DNA from: Acidimicrobiales bacterium
Lineage (GTDB): Bacteria; Actinomycetota; Acidimicrobiia; Acidimicrobiales; SZUA-35
NCBI GenBank assembly: GCA_013003535.1
Contig: JABDIY010000162.1
Span: 1-58,129 of the forward strand
Direction of reading: 5' to 3'
DNA length: 58,129 nucleotides
Both the position numbers and the translations under genes were made by a program. Shown here in pieces: positions 1 through 8,832 of the stretch. Position 1 is the stretch's first letter. Each line of letters starts with the position of its first letter. Below the pieces are notes generated by a model, which ran no database searches, was not told where the DNA came from, and saw nothing but the letters and a program-made list of their open reading frames with translations.

Positions 1-765
1 GTGGGCGTGAAAACTTCGATGAGCCTGATCGAAGACGTGCAAGCCACCGCCAAAACAACTGGGGCCGAAGACGGGGCTGCCATCCTGGGCCTGCTCAAAG
101 AGCGCATGCGGGCCGAAATCTCTACCAGCGATCGCTCGCTGACCATCGCTCCGGACACCACCAACGTTTGGCTGTTCGTTGGCGTCAACGGCGTTGGCAA
201 GACCACAACGATCGGAAAGATGGGCAACCGCCTCAGAGCTGAAGGGCACCGGCCACTCATGGCCGCTGGCGACACCTTCCGAGCCGCCGCGGCCGAACAA
301 CTTACCATGTGGGCAGAACGCTCCGGCACCGAGATCGTGCGGGGCAACGAGGGAGGCGATCCGTCGTCGGTCATCTTCGACGGCGTGGAGGCCGCCGCCG
401 CCCGTAACTGCAACATCGTGCTGGCTGACACCGCCGGCCGACTCCAGAATAAGACCAACCTGATGGAAGAACTGTCGAAAGTCCGACGGGTGGCCGAGAA
501 GGGGGTGGGCGTCGTCACCGAGACATTGCTGGTGTTGGATGCCACCACCGGGCAGAACGGGATGAGCCAGGCGAAGGTCTTCGCCGAAGCGGTTGATGTC
601 ACCGGAGTCGTGCTCACCAAACTCGACGGCAGCGCCAAGGGGGGCATCGTGTTCGCCATCGAGTCCGAGTTGGGCATTCCTGTCAAACTCGTCGGCCTTG
701 GTGAACAGGTGGACGATTTGGTCGACTTCGACCCCGACGCCTTCATCGACGCCTTGTTCGAATAA
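1..765 (+). CDS. ftsY: Signal recognition particle receptor FtsY, 3' part
   Basis: FtsY is the membrane-associated GTPase that receives SRP-ribosome complexes for co-translational insertion of membrane proteins. The frame is already open at base 1 and begins inside the N-domain helices, so the GTG at base 1 is not the start and the true 5' end lies outside the window. Numbered from the first codon seen, all G-domain motifs are present: P-loop GVNGVGKTTT (61-70), DTFRAAAAEQL (91-101), DTAGR (143-147), TKLDG (206-210) and the closing GLGEQVDDL (232-240). The FtsY-type DTFRAAAAEQL separates it from Ffh. In many actinomycetes ftsY directly follows smc; here smc is about 8 kb away on the other strand. 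Confidence 0.95.
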   Translation: MGVKTSMSLIEDVQATAKTTGAEDGAAILGLLKERMRAEISTSDRSLTIAPDTTNVWLFVGVNGVGKTTTIGKMGNRLRAEGHRPLMAAGDTFRAAAAEQLTMWAERSGTEIVRGNEGGDPSSVIFDGVEAAAARNCNIVLADTAGRLQNKTNLMEELSKVRRVAEKGVGVVTETLLVLDATTGQNGMSQAKVFAEAVDVTGVVLTKLDGSAKGGIVFAIESELGIPVKLVGLGEQVDDLVDFDPDAFIDALFE

Positions 766-796
766 TCCAGGTCTTGCCGTCGGTTTGGTGATGGGT

Positions 797-823
797 TAGC
801 CGAGTGCGGCCGTCTTACGGCTA
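797..823. terminator. Weak hairpin between convergent ftsY and htrA
   Basis: A perfect 6-bp inverted repeat, TAGCCG at 797-802 and CGGCTA at 818-823, with a 15-nt loop sits between the two convergent stop codons and overlaps the htrA stop. There is no T tract, so a role as a bidirectional terminator is only a possibility. Confidence 0.25.
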
Positions 824-2317
824 GCGCTCACCGAGGGTGGCGGTGACGGTCATCGGTTCCTCGCCCCGCACGATCTCGAGCGTTATCTCGTCTCCAGGGA
901 AGTTGTTGGTGATCAACCCGGCGAGCTCGGCGAAGTCCGTCACCGGCGCGTCGTTGACGGTGAGGACACGATCGCCGTCTTGGAGACCTGCCCGCTCAGC
1001 GGCGGAGTTTTCGCTGATCTGGGCGATCACCACCCCGATCTCGCCGATCGCCGCTTGACCTTGTCCGACTCCGAGGAAACCAGGGTCCAGGCTTTTGCCG
1101 CTGGTGATGCGTTCGGCCACGCGATTGGCGATGTCGATCGGGACCGCGAAGCCCACACCCACGTTGGAGTTGCTGAGCCCATCGGTTCGGATGGCGGTGT
1201 TGATCCCGATGACTTCACCCAGGCGGTTGGCGAGAGGACCACCCGAATTTCCCGGGTTGATAGGAGCGTCGGTCTGAATCATCGCCGTGTACGTGCCATT
1301 TTGATTCGGGAGGGGCCGATTGAGAGCGGAGATGATCCCCGAGGTGACAGATCGGGACAGATCGAAGGGACTGCCGATGGCAATGGCGGTTTGACCGACC
1401 GTCAATTCGGATTGGACGGCCAGACTGGCGACCGGGAGATTCAACCCATCCACCTGCACCACGGCAATGTCGGCGCGGGGGTCTGAGCCAACAACCGTTC
1501 CGTTGAGCGTACGTCCTTGACTGTCGATCACCAGTACTTCGGTGTAGCCGTCAATCACATGATTGTTCGTCATGATGAAGCCACCGTCTTTGTAGACGAC
1601 GCCGGAACCGGCTCCGATATCGGTTCGGATCTGAACGACCGAGGGGCCAAGCGTGGCCGCTACGAAAGCTGCCGGATTCTCGCCCTCGGTGGGCACCAGC
1701 GACGGACCCGAAGTATTTGCGGGAACGGTGACGGGAGTGGTGACAGGTGCCGCCACCGGGGCGTTATCTTCGGTCACGAGCGTCCCAGCGGTGAAAGCCG
1801 CTCCGCTGATCAACGCGCCGGCGAGAAATGCCACGAGGGCCGGCAAGCCCCAGCGGCGACGTTTCTTGTCTCTTGCGGCGGTCGCCTCGGCTTGGCGAAG
1901 GGCGGAGGACTGCGCCATCGTGGGCGGCATTTGCGGAGGCGAAGTGGCGGGCGGCGTGAATGTGGGGGCGCTCTGATTTCCCATCACTCGGCGAGGCGAG
2001 AGGGGCGGGGTGGGAAGAGCCGCGGGATACACCCCGGTTGGCTCAGTTTCAGCCGCGGTGGCCTGCGGCACAGATGCAGTTGGTGGGAAGACCGTTCGGC
2101 CCGAAGGAGCGGTAGGGGCAGTGGGCCGCCGCAGGAGCGAGGGAGCGCCGGCTACGGGATTCGTGCCCCGAGGGCGATGAACTGGAACCTGCTGCGATGA
2201 CGAAAACTCCTGGCCAGCGGATCCGCCGGGCGCCGCGAACGTCGGCTGCTCCGGCGAGGTAGCCGGAACCTTGCCCGAATCCCGGTCGGTTTCAAAGTCC
2301 CAATTCGAATCGGTCAC
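821..2317 (-). CDS. HtrA/DegP-type membrane-anchored serine protease with PDZ domain
   Basis: Extracytoplasmic quality-control protease of the trypsin-like HtrA family (498 aa). A Pro/Ala/Thr-rich cytoplasmic tail (1-150) is followed by a basic stop KKRRR and one membrane helix (about 156-182). The protease domain (about 215-400) carries the triad His253 (NNHVID), Asp283 (DPRADIAVV) and Ser358 (GNSGGP); a single PDZ domain covers about 410-495. The start is GTG, chosen because AAGGAG lies 9 nt upstream. The long disordered N-tail and single PDZ resemble mycobacterial PepD/HtrA proteins. It lies downstream, on the same strand, of a response regulator, a sensor kinase and an HTH protein, suggesting an MprAB-PepD-like envelope stress circuit (inference). 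Confidence 0.93.
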   Translation of the reverse strand: MTDSNWDFETDRDSGKVPATSPEQPTFAAPGGSAGQEFSSSQQVPVHRPRGTNPVAGAPSLLRRPTAPTAPSGRTVFPPTASVPQATAAETEPTGVYPAALPTPPLSPRRVMGNQSAPTFTPPATSPPQMPPTMAQSSALRQAEATAARDKKRRRWGLPALVAFLAGALISGAAFTAGTLVTEDNAPVAAPVTTPVTVPANTSGPSLVPTEGENPAAFVAATLGPSVVQIRTDIGAGSGVVYKDGGFIMTNNHVIDGYTEVLVIDSQGRTLNGTVVGSDPRADIAVVQVDGLNLPVASLAVQSELTVGQTAIAIGSPFDLSRSVTSGIISALNRPLPNQNGTYTAMIQTDAPINPGNSGGPLANRLGEVIGINTAIRTDGLSNSNVGVGFAVPIDIANRVAERITSGKSLDPGFLGVGQGQAAIGEIGVVIAQISENSAAERAGLQDGDRVLTVNDAPVTDFAELAGLITNNFPGDEITLEIVRGEEPMTVTATLGER

Positions 2318-2334
2318 TCTTCATCACTCCTTCA

Positions 2335-2348
2335 CGAGGAACTCCTCG
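2335..2348. promoter_or_regulatory. Short palindrome in the htrA leader
   Basis: CGAGGA-AC-TCCTCG is a perfect 6-bp palindrome with a 2-nt centre, 18 nt upstream of the htrA GTG. It could be an operator or an mRNA stem next to the ribosome binding site; nothing else supports a function. Confidence 0.3.
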
Positions 2349-2584
2349 CGCCACTTGGTTACTCGGCACTAAAGCACAGCAACCTGAAAGCCCGGTTAAA
2401 GGCTCCTCCCTACGGTAGAGGCAAATAGCGTCGGAGACCTTGTCGGCCAGCGGAGCCCGTTGGATGCTGAAACTCCGAAAACTCGGCAGAACTGGTTGTC
2501 ACGCCGGTCACGGCAGCAAACTCGAACGGCAACCACCCGCCCAGCGGATGAGCCAACACCGAGAGAGTAGCTCCCGCAGGCGAC

Positions 2585-3511
2585 CTACTCCTGAGGCGAA
2601 CGGCGGGCGAGGCGGCGGCGGGCGCGTCGGCTCATCACCGACTCTGCTTCGGCCGCTCTCAAAGCAGCAAGAGCTTCCCGAGCTACTGCCTGACGGCGCT
2701 CGTAACGCTCCGCTTCGGCATAGGTGATTTCTCGCTGCAGCTGATCACGGAGCTCGGTGACGCGGGCATCGGCGATGGACCTGGCCAGGGTTTCGTTGTG
2801 AAGGCGCTCGGCCAAAACCCGGCGCTCATCATCGATGGAGCTGAGGCGGAGCTCAAGCTCCATTTGGCGGGCAGCCAGGGAGTCGTACTCCACGCGATGG
2901 CGCTCGGCAATCACCAACGCTTCAGACTCCGACGCCTTAGCCCCGAGCAGCGTCTCCAAGAACGCCGCATCCACAACTTCGGCAAGAGTTGGCGCTACCG
3001 GCGACTCGCGACTCGATTCGATCTCGATACTGGCCTTGTGCCCGATCGGCTCGACGTCCGTAGCAGCGGTTACCGCTGCGCCGGCATCTGTCCGCGCCAA
3101 CTCCTCTTGCCGCCGCAGGTCAGCGGGCTCGTCGAGGGGAGCGTCACCCTCCTCGGCCAGGCTGGTGAGATCCACCACCGATTCGACGGGTTCGGATTCT
3201 GCGGAACTCGAGGCCGCAGCGTCCACAGGTTCGGCGGTGAGGTTGATCTCGAAACCTTCGCGTTCAGCGATACTCGCGATGCTTGCCTCCGGGATCGCCC
3301 ACACTCGGCCCTCGGCGGTCTTGACCTTTTCGGCTTCCAACAGACGGCCCTGTCTGATGAGTTTCCTGAGCGTGGTTGTGGAGGAACCCAACAGGTCCGC
3401 CGCCTGGCGAAGCGTGAGGGTGCCCGGTTCAAGCCCGGTAGTGGTGGAGGCGCTGTCTTGAATCACTTGTCGCTCCTGATGTGAGACGGCATGGACCGAC
3501 TCGCTCGACAT
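2585..3511 (-). CDS. HTH (MerR/excisionase-like) protein with coiled-coil tail
   Basis: A 308-aa protein with a winged-helix-like DNA-binding segment at residues 32-88 (LTLRQAADLLGSS, TTTLRKLIRQGRLLEAEKV), of the kind found in MerR and excisionase proteins. It then has an acidic low-complexity linker (about 95-190) and a long Arg/Glu/Ala-rich coiled coil (about 195-295). No catalytic domain is visible. The ATG at 3511 lacks a Shine-Dalgarno but is preceded by TAGTCT 8 nt upstream, compatible with a leaderless message. An in-frame GTG at 3466 with GGAG 5 nt upstream is an alternative that keeps the HTH intact. It lies between htrA and the two-component system on the same strand. The function is unknown; a transcription or nucleoid-associated factor is a reasonable guess. 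Confidence 0.75.
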   Translation of the reverse strand: MSSESVHAVSHQERQVIQDSASTTTGLEPGTLTLRQAADLLGSSTTTLRKLIRQGRLLEAEKVKTAEGRVWAIPEASIASIAEREGFEINLTAEPVDAAASSSAESEPVESVVDLTSLAEEGDAPLDEPADLRRQEELARTDAGAAVTAATDVEPIGHKASIEIESSRESPVAPTLAEVVDAAFLETLLGAKASESEALVIAERHRVEYDSLAARQMELELRLSSIDDERRVLAERLHNETLARSIADARVTELRDQLQREITYAEAERYERRQAVAREALAALRAAEAESVMSRRARRRLARRSPQE

Positions 3512-3589
3512 CGCGACAAAGACTAGGTGCTACCACAAGCAAACTCGGGGATACTGCCTCCTACCTGCGGAGGAACCGATACTGCTACC

Positions 3590-4759
3590 TCACTGCGAAG
3601 GCAAGGAGATGGTAAAGCGGGAACCAGTGTCAACGGCTTCTACCGACGCACCGCCGCCATGGCGTTCGGCTATTCGCCTGACGATGGCCAGGCCCAGACC
3701 TACGCCGTGATGTTCCTGACCAGATCCCTGCCAGAATTGATCGAAGACATGGGATCGGTCTTCGGCGGAAAGACCCGGACCCTCATCGGTAACCGACAGC
3801 GTCGCTTTACCGCCTTGCCGATTGACGGCCAACGTAATCTGCGACCCTTCGGGGGCGAGACGAACGGCATTGGACAAGAGGTTGTTGGCGGCGCGACGCA
3901 GTGCCAATCGATCACCGATCACGGGGGTTGGCTCAGTCTCGACCGCTATGGCGACGTTCCGTTTACGCGCCGCAGCGCGATGATCGGCTGCCACGATTTC
4001 GGCTAGGTCGGAGAGATCCAGGTGTTCGGTGGCATTCACCGGAAGCGCAGCACGGGCCTCATCCAGCATCTGGTCCACGAGTTCACTCATCCGCTGAGTG
4101 GCATCGTGCGCAATTCTCGCGGCGTCCCGGACCTCTTGTTCGCTCCCACCGTTCAGAGCCAGTTCGAGATTCGTTCGGGCCACCGCCAGCGGATTACGGA
4201 GTTCGTGCGATGCCTCGGCGACGAATCGTCTCTGATCATCGAACGCCATCTCCAACCGGTCCAACATCGAATCAAAGGTGTCACCCATGTCGCGCAACTC
4301 GTCACGCGGACCGGTGAGACCGATTCGCCGGCCAAGATCGGATGCGGTGATCCCATTGGCCACGCCGGTTATCCGGCGCACCGGAGCAAGAGCCCACCCC
4401 GACAAGAACCACCCTGCGCCGAACGATCCTACGAATAAGACGCTCAGGGCGATCGAAGATGAGGTTCGGAGAGAACGCAGCGCTCGTCTGTAGGCCTCCA
4501 ATTCGAGTTTTTCCATCTCAACCCGCTGGCTCTCTTCAGGAAAAATGAGTTCGAACTCCGTCTCGATCAAATCGCCCGTGGTGAGGTCACGAATAACAAC
4601 CGTGCGCGCCATGAGAACGGGTTCCACCAGGGTGCTCTGTTCCCAGAAGTACAATCCGCCGATCACCAGCGAACCCAGGGTGAAGACGACGACGGCGATG
4701 GCAAGAGAGAGGCGAAAACGGATGGTTTCGGAAAATGCCGGAAGTGAGATTTGGCGCAT
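3590..4759 (-). CDS. Sensor histidine kinase (HAMP-HisKA-HATPase)
   Basis: Membrane sensor kinase of 389 aa, orthodox in layout. TM1 at about 16-38, a short extracytoplasmic loop of about 60 residues (39-98), TM2 at about 101-123, HAMP to about 175, then the HisKA box with phospho-acceptor His185 (EASHELRNPL). The ATPase follows: N box NNLLSNA (292-298), G1 DEGPG (325-329) and G2 GVGLGL (352-357). It is encoded 3 nt after the response-regulator stop, so the two form one transcription unit and a cognate pair. With the downstream HtrA protease, the layout recalls MprB-type envelope sensors; the signal cannot be read from the short loop. Confidence 0.95.
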   Translation of the reverse strand: MRQISLPAFSETIRFRLSLAIAVVVFTLGSLVIGGLYFWEQSTLVEPVLMARTVVIRDLTTGDLIETEFELIFPEESQRVEMEKLELEAYRRALRSLRTSSSIALSVLFVGSFGAGWFLSGWALAPVRRITGVANGITASDLGRRIGLTGPRDELRDMGDTFDSMLDRLEMAFDDQRRFVAEASHELRNPLAVARTNLELALNGGSEQEVRDAARIAHDATQRMSELVDQMLDEARAALPVNATEHLDLSDLAEIVAADHRAAARKRNVAIAVETEPTPVIGDRLALRRAANNLLSNAVRLAPEGSQITLAVNRQGGKATLSVTDEGPGLSAEDRSHVFDQFWQGSGQEHHGVGLGLAIVRRIAERHGGGASVEAVDTGSRFTISLPSQ

Positions 4760-4762
4760 TGC

Positions 4763-5452
4763 TCAGTTCGGTGTTTTCGGGGGAGCGAATCGGTAGCCGG
4801 CCCCGATGACGGTGTCGATCCACTGGACGCCGGTGGCGGCGGTGAGCTTGCGGCGCAGGGTTCCAACCGTCACCCGCACCGTGTTGGTGAACGGGTCGGC
4901 AGCGGCGTCCCACACGTGTTCGAGCAGATGCTCCTGGCTGAGGACATCGTTGCTGTGGGTCATGAAGTACCGGAGGAGGGCGAACTCTTTCGCAGTCATT
5001 TCGATTTCGACGTCCTTCCAAAGCACTCTATGGGCAGCGGTGTCCACCGTGAGACCGTTGCTCGTGAGGAGGGCACCGGCACTGGCGTCGGTGTCTCGTC
5101 TCAAGAGTGTGCGGACTCGGGCGAAAAGCTCGGGTAAAGCGAACGGCTTGACCAGGTAGTCATCGGCGCCGTCATCCAAACCGGCTACTCGCTCTCCGAT
5201 GTCGTCTCGAGCGGTCAGCATGAGGATGCGGGGCTGATGGTCATGGCCGGACCGAATGGAGCGGCAGATGTCACGGCCGTCGCCGTCGGGCAGCGTGAGG
5301 TCCAGCGTGATCAGGTCATAGGGCGTATAGCTGGTGACGTCGATCGCCGCGGCCGCGGTATGCACTACGTCGGCTGCGTAACCCTCTCGGCGAAGCGCTT
5401 TACCTATCGCTTCCGCCAGCTCAATCTCGTCGTCCACCACAAGAATGCGCAC
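4763..5452 (-). CDS. OmpR/PhoB-family response regulator
   Basis: Two-domain response regulator, partner of the kinase 3 nt downstream. The receiver begins RILVVDDE with the acidic pair, the phospho-Asp sits in LITLDLTLPDGDG, and the conserved Lys in VKPFALPEL. The C-terminal winged helix carries the usual VRVTVGTLRRKL recognition region and ends near GAGYRF. I place the start at GTG 5452 (229 aa, beginning MRILVVDDE) because a TAGTGT -10 hexamer lies 7 nt upstream, the leaderless spacing seen at many genes here, and because family members start at this point. A longer form from GTG 5479 adds nine residues. It is divergent from the moxR operon. Confidence 0.93.
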   Translation of the reverse strand: MRILVVDDEIELAEAIGKALRREGYAADVVHTAAAAIDVTSYTPYDLITLDLTLPDGDGRDICRSIRSGHDHQPRILMLTARDDIGERVAGLDDGADDYLVKPFALPELFARVRTLLRRDTDASAGALLTSNGLTVDTAAHRVLWKDVEIEMTAKEFALLRYFMTHSNDVLSQEHLLEHVWDAAADPFTNTVRVTVGTLRRKLTAATGVQWIDTVIGAGYRFAPPKTPN

Positions 5453-5465
5453 AATGGTGACACTA
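5453..5465 (-). promoter_or_regulatory. -10 box of a leaderless promoter for the response-regulator operon
   Basis: TAGTGT (minus strand, 5460-5465) is followed by 7 nt and then the GTG at 5452. This matches the TANNNT-(6-7)-start arrangement repeated at ten other genes in the window. Confidence 0.5.
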
Positions 5466-5546
5466 CCGCTTGAATTCACTCAGGATCAGCAGGCAATATT
5501 GCGCCGCTTTCAGCCAACTTTCGGTTTCAGTCGCCACACTGGTGGA

Positions 5547-6800
5547 GTGACTACCGAGCACCAAACCGCAGCGGCCGAACTAGAACGAGTCGCATTTGAA
5601 GTGAAGAAGGTCATCGTTGGCCAGGACCACATGGTCGAACGCCTCATCGTCGCCATGCTCTCACAGGGCCATATTCTGCTCGAAGGCTTGCCCGGCGTGG
5701 CCAAGACACTGGCCGTCTCCACATTGTCCCAGGTGGTGGGCGGGACGTTCGCCCGTCTCCAGTTCACTCCCGATCTCCTTCCTTCGGATCTCACCGGAAC
5801 TCGGATCTGGCGGGGCAGCGATGAGACCTTCGACATCGAGTGGGGTCCCGTCTTTGTCAACTTCCTCCTCATTGACGAGATCAATCGGGCTCCGGCCAAA
5901 GTACAAAGCGCGCTCCTGGAAGTAATGGCTGAACGCCAGGTGAGCATCGCCGGCGAAACCCGCGCCCTTCCGAAACCGTTCCTCGTACTGGCAACCCAGA
6001 ATCCCGTCGAATCCGAGGGCGTCTATACGTTGCCCGAAGCCCAGCGTGACCGGTTCCTCATGAAGGTCGTGGTCGGGTACCCCTCGCCAGTCGAGGAACT
6101 CGAGATCGCCCGTCGCTCCGGCGCGGCCGGCGTCCCAACGGGCGTCGCTCGCATCCAGGAGATGATCACCACAGATCGATTGATCGAGCTGCAAGGATTG
6201 GCTCAGCGGGTCTATGTCGACACCTCAGTGGCCCAATATGCGGTAGATCTCGTTATGGCCTCCCGGGAACCCGAGCTGCGGGGGTTGCCGGAACTGGCGA
6301 AATACATCGAGTTCGGGGTGAGCCCACGGGCCACGTTGGGCCTCATCGATTCCGCTCGCAGTTTGGCCCTCATGCGCGGACGGGGCTACGTGGTACCCCA
6401 AGACGTGTTCGACATGGCCCGAGACGTCCTTCGACATCGCCTCATGCTCACTTACGAGGCCCTGGCCGAGGACCGCTCTGCTGACGACATTCTCAACCGA
6501 ATTCTTTCCATCGTGCCAGCGGCCGATGTGACAACAGCACGGCCCGAGCCAACGATGGCGGCGCAGAACGGCAACAGCTACGCCTCGACGCAGGCCTCAC
6601 CATCGCCACCCGCGGGTGCGTCCACGAGCCTTCCCACCGGCCAGCCGGCGCCAAGTCAGCCGGGGCCGCCGTCTGGCCAACCCGATGCTTTCGCAGGTAA
6701 CCGGACATCGCAGGTGTCGCCCAACGTTCCCACCCTGCTCGATGCCGAGATTCCGGCCGATCGAACGAATGATCCCGACCTCCGCCACAGCGACCCGTAG
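5547..6800 (+). CDS. MoxR-family AAA+ ATPase
   Basis: MoxR proteins are AAA+ chaperone-like ATPases that act with a VWA-domain partner in maturation of protein complexes. From GTG 5547 the protein is 417 aa, with Walker A GLPGVAKT (47-54), Walker B LLIDEIN (near 107-113), and the MoxR signatures FTPDLLPSDLTG and ATQNPVESEGVYTLPEAQ(R)DRF. The C-terminal 85 residues form a Pro/Ser-rich tail (about 335-417) that is unusual for MoxR. The frame is open back to ATG 5445, but that extension overlaps the divergent regulator and is not MoxR-like. It is first in an operon with a DUF58 and a BatA-like VWA protein. Confidence 0.9.
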   Translation: MTTEHQTAAAELERVAFEVKKVIVGQDHMVERLIVAMLSQGHILLEGLPGVAKTLAVSTLSQVVGGTFARLQFTPDLLPSDLTGTRIWRGSDETFDIEWGPVFVNFLLIDEINRAPAKVQSALLEVMAERQVSIAGETRALPKPFLVLATQNPVESEGVYTLPEAQRDRFLMKVVVGYPSPVEELEIARRSGAAGVPTGVARIQEMITTDRLIELQGLAQRVYVDTSVAQYAVDLVMASREPELRGLPELAKYIEFGVSPRATLGLIDSARSLALMRGRGYVVPQDVFDMARDVLRHRLMLTYEALAEDRSADDILNRILSIVPAADVTTARPEPTMAAQNGNSYASTQASPSPPAGASTSLPTGQPAPSQPGPPSGQPDAFAGNRTSQVSPNVPTLLDAEIPADRTNDPDLRHSDP

Positions 6801-6803
6801 CCC

Positions 6804-7778
6804 GTGATCCCGTCCTCTCCCCCAACATCAGCAAGTCAGGTAGGCCCATCGGGTGAGTCCGTGGAGCAGATGACCGCCGAGGCCCGATCTGCGCTGCGCC
6901 GATTGGAACTCGACGTCACCCGTCGGCTAGACGGACTCCTTCACGGTGACCACCGCGGCCTGGTCCCGGGCCACGGATCGGAATTGGGTGAGACCCGGCG
7001 GTATCAACCGGGCGATGACATTCGGCGCATCGACTGGAACGTGACGGCTCGACTCAGCGAGGCCTACATCCGTCAAACCATCGCCGAGCGCGAGTTGGAG
7101 ACCTGGCTCGTGGCCGACGTTGGTCCACGCCTCAGCATGGGCACGGCCGCCCGGGAGAAGCGGGAACTGGCACTGGCGGCAGCCGCATCGGTGGGCTTTC
7201 TCACGCAGCGGGATGGGAATCGCATCGGCGCCATCCTTGCCGGTCCCGAGAATCACCAGGTCATCGGCCCGAAGGGATCTCGCCGTCATCTCCTCCATGT
7301 ACTTCACACGCTGTCCAACTCCTCATCTCCCGAGGGGACCGGTGTCACCGACCTCGGCGAGGCGTTCCGACGGCTCGGGGCATTGGCCAAACGCCGTGGG
7401 ATGGTGACCGTGGTCAGCGACTTCCGGGTGGCGCCCGGTTGGGAGGACGCCCTCGCGGTGCTGGCCCGCCGTCACGACGTCGTCGCCTTCGAGGTGGTGG
7501 ACCCGCTGGAACTCGAACTCCCCAACGTCGGGGTTCTACCAGTGATCGACCCCGCTACGGGACAGCTCGTAGAAATCCCAACCCACAAGACGAAGGTCCG
7601 AATGGCCTACCGCGAAGCCGCGCTGGAACGACGAGAAGCGCTCAGCGCAGTTTTCCGCAAACATGGTGTCGACCACATCGAACTTCGAACCGACCATGCC
7701 TGGCTCGACGACATTGTTCGTTTCGTCGCCCGCCGCAAGCAACGAATTCTGGCCACCGACTCGCGGAGACGAAAATGA
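6804..7778 (+). CDS. DUF58 protein
   Basis: DUF58 protein of up to 324 aa, usually found with MoxR ATPases and VWA membrane proteins. The diagnostic motif YQPGDDIRRIDWNVTAR is present at about residues 69-85, followed by a degenerate VWA-like fold (ETWLVADVGPRLSMGT). It starts 3 nt after the moxR stop at GTG 6804; the first 20 or so residues are low complexity, so translation could begin at later in-frame GTG or ATG codons. No membrane segment is visible. The stop overlaps the next start as ATGA, so the two are translationally coupled. Confidence 0.88.
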   Translation: MIPSSPPTSASQVGPSGESVEQMTAEARSALRRLELDVTRRLDGLLHGDHRGLVPGHGSELGETRRYQPGDDIRRIDWNVTARLSEAYIRQTIAERELETWLVADVGPRLSMGTAAREKRELALAAAASVGFLTQRDGNRIGAILAGPENHQVIGPKGSRRHLLHVLHTLSNSSSPEGTGVTDLGEAFRRLGALAKRRGMVTVVSDFRVAPGWEDALAVLARRHDVVAFEVVDPLELELPNVGVLPVIDPATGQLVEIPTHKTKVRMAYREAALERREALSAVFRKHGVDHIELRTDHAWLDDIVRFVARRKQRILATDSRRRK

Positions 7779-8779
7779 ACGATGCGGAGGTCTTCCAAAT
7801 CTGGAATGTTGGGTTCCTCAGCCCGCAGCGCTTGTGGCTTCTCCTCATCATTCCCGTCTTGGTGCTGGTCTACCTATTGATGCAAAGCCGCCGCAAGGTG
7901 TATGCGGCGCGTCTCGCCAGCACCGATTTACTCGCCTCAGTCCTTCCCAAGCGCACCGGCTGGCGGCGCCATATCACTGCCGGAGCGTTGCTGCTCGGCC
8001 TCGGTTCGATGCTGGTAGGCGTTGCCGAACCGGCTCGGGAGATGGAAGTTGAGCGTGACCGCGCAGTGGTGATGCTCGCCATCGATGTCAGCCTCTCGAT
8101 GGAGGCGGACGACATCCAGCCGTCCCGTTTGGCCGCTGCTCAACGAGCTGCCATCGACTTCGTAGACGGACTACCCCCCGGACTGGATGTAGGACTGGTG
8201 GGGTTTGCCGAAACCGCCGAGGTGCGGGTTTCACCAACGCGGGACCGAAATCAGGTAATTCGCTCCATCCAGAATCTCGAACTGCAGCCGGCAACTGCCA
8301 TCGGTGAAGCAATATTCACGGCACTGGAGGCACTGCAGAACACCCCAGTTGATGATTCCGGAACAATTCCTCCAGGGACCATCGTGCTGCTGTCCGATGG
8401 CGAGACCACGGTGGGCCGCGACGACGACCTTGCAATCGCTGCTGCCAACGAGGCCGCGATTTCGGTGTCAACGATCTCGTTCGGCACCAGCGACGGGTTC
8501 ATCCTCTACGACGATCCGGAGACGCCGCAAATTGAAGCATTCCAGATCGAAGTACCGGTTGCGGAGGAAAACTTGGAGAAGATCGCCGACGCCACCGGTG
8601 GGCTCTATTTCCAGGCCTCATCGCTAGAAGAGTTGGAGGCGGTGTATGCCGATATCGGCTCTGCTGTTGGGGTGGACACCGAGTTCACCGAGATCGCCGA
8701 TTGGTTTTCTGGCATCGCCGCGATCCTCACTCTTATCGCTGCCGCTCTGAGCCTGTGGTGGTTCCAGCGACTGATCTAG
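7775..8779 (+). CDS. BatA-like von Willebrand factor A membrane protein
   Basis: A 334-aa membrane-anchored VWA protein, third gene of the moxR-DUF58-VWA set. Two N-terminal hydrophobic helices (about 18-36 and 67-84) are followed by a VWA domain with a full MIDAS motif DVSLS (104-108), the later Thr/Asp positions and VLLSDGETT. A final TM helix (GIAAILTLIAAALSLWW) lies near the C-terminus. The start is the ATG in an ATGA overlap with the DUF58 gene, with GGAG about 7 nt upstream. The layout matches BatA of the aerotolerance operon; the client complex is unknown. Confidence 0.9.
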   Translation: MNDAEVFQIWNVGFLSPQRLWLLLIIPVLVLVYLLMQSRRKVYAARLASTDLLASVLPKRTGWRRHITAGALLLGLGSMLVGVAEPAREMEVERDRAVVMLAIDVSLSMEADDIQPSRLAAAQRAAIDFVDGLPPGLDVGLVGFAETAEVRVSPTRDRNQVIRSIQNLELQPATAIGEAIFTALEALQNTPVDDSGTIPPGTIVLLSDGETTVGRDDDLAIAAANEAAISVSTISFGTSDGFILYDDPETPQIEAFQIEVPVAEENLEKIADATGGLYFQASSLEELEAVYADIGSAVGVDTEFTEIADWFSGIAAILTLIAAALSLWWFQRLI

Positions 8780-8832
8780 CGGGCCGCCGGCGAACTCAGG
8801 CAACTGACGCGAGAACCACCCACCGCCGACGC

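Noticed and set aside
2440-2727. Plus-strand frame across the htrA upstream region
   Set aside because: Mostly antisense to the HTH protein gene and Arg/Ser-rich; no family resemblance.
7439-7774. 112-codon upstream extension of the VWA protein frame
   Set aside because: It overlaps the DUF58 gene in another frame and is Arg/Pro-rich; ATG 7775 has a Shine-Dalgarno, ATGA coupling and a proper membrane start.
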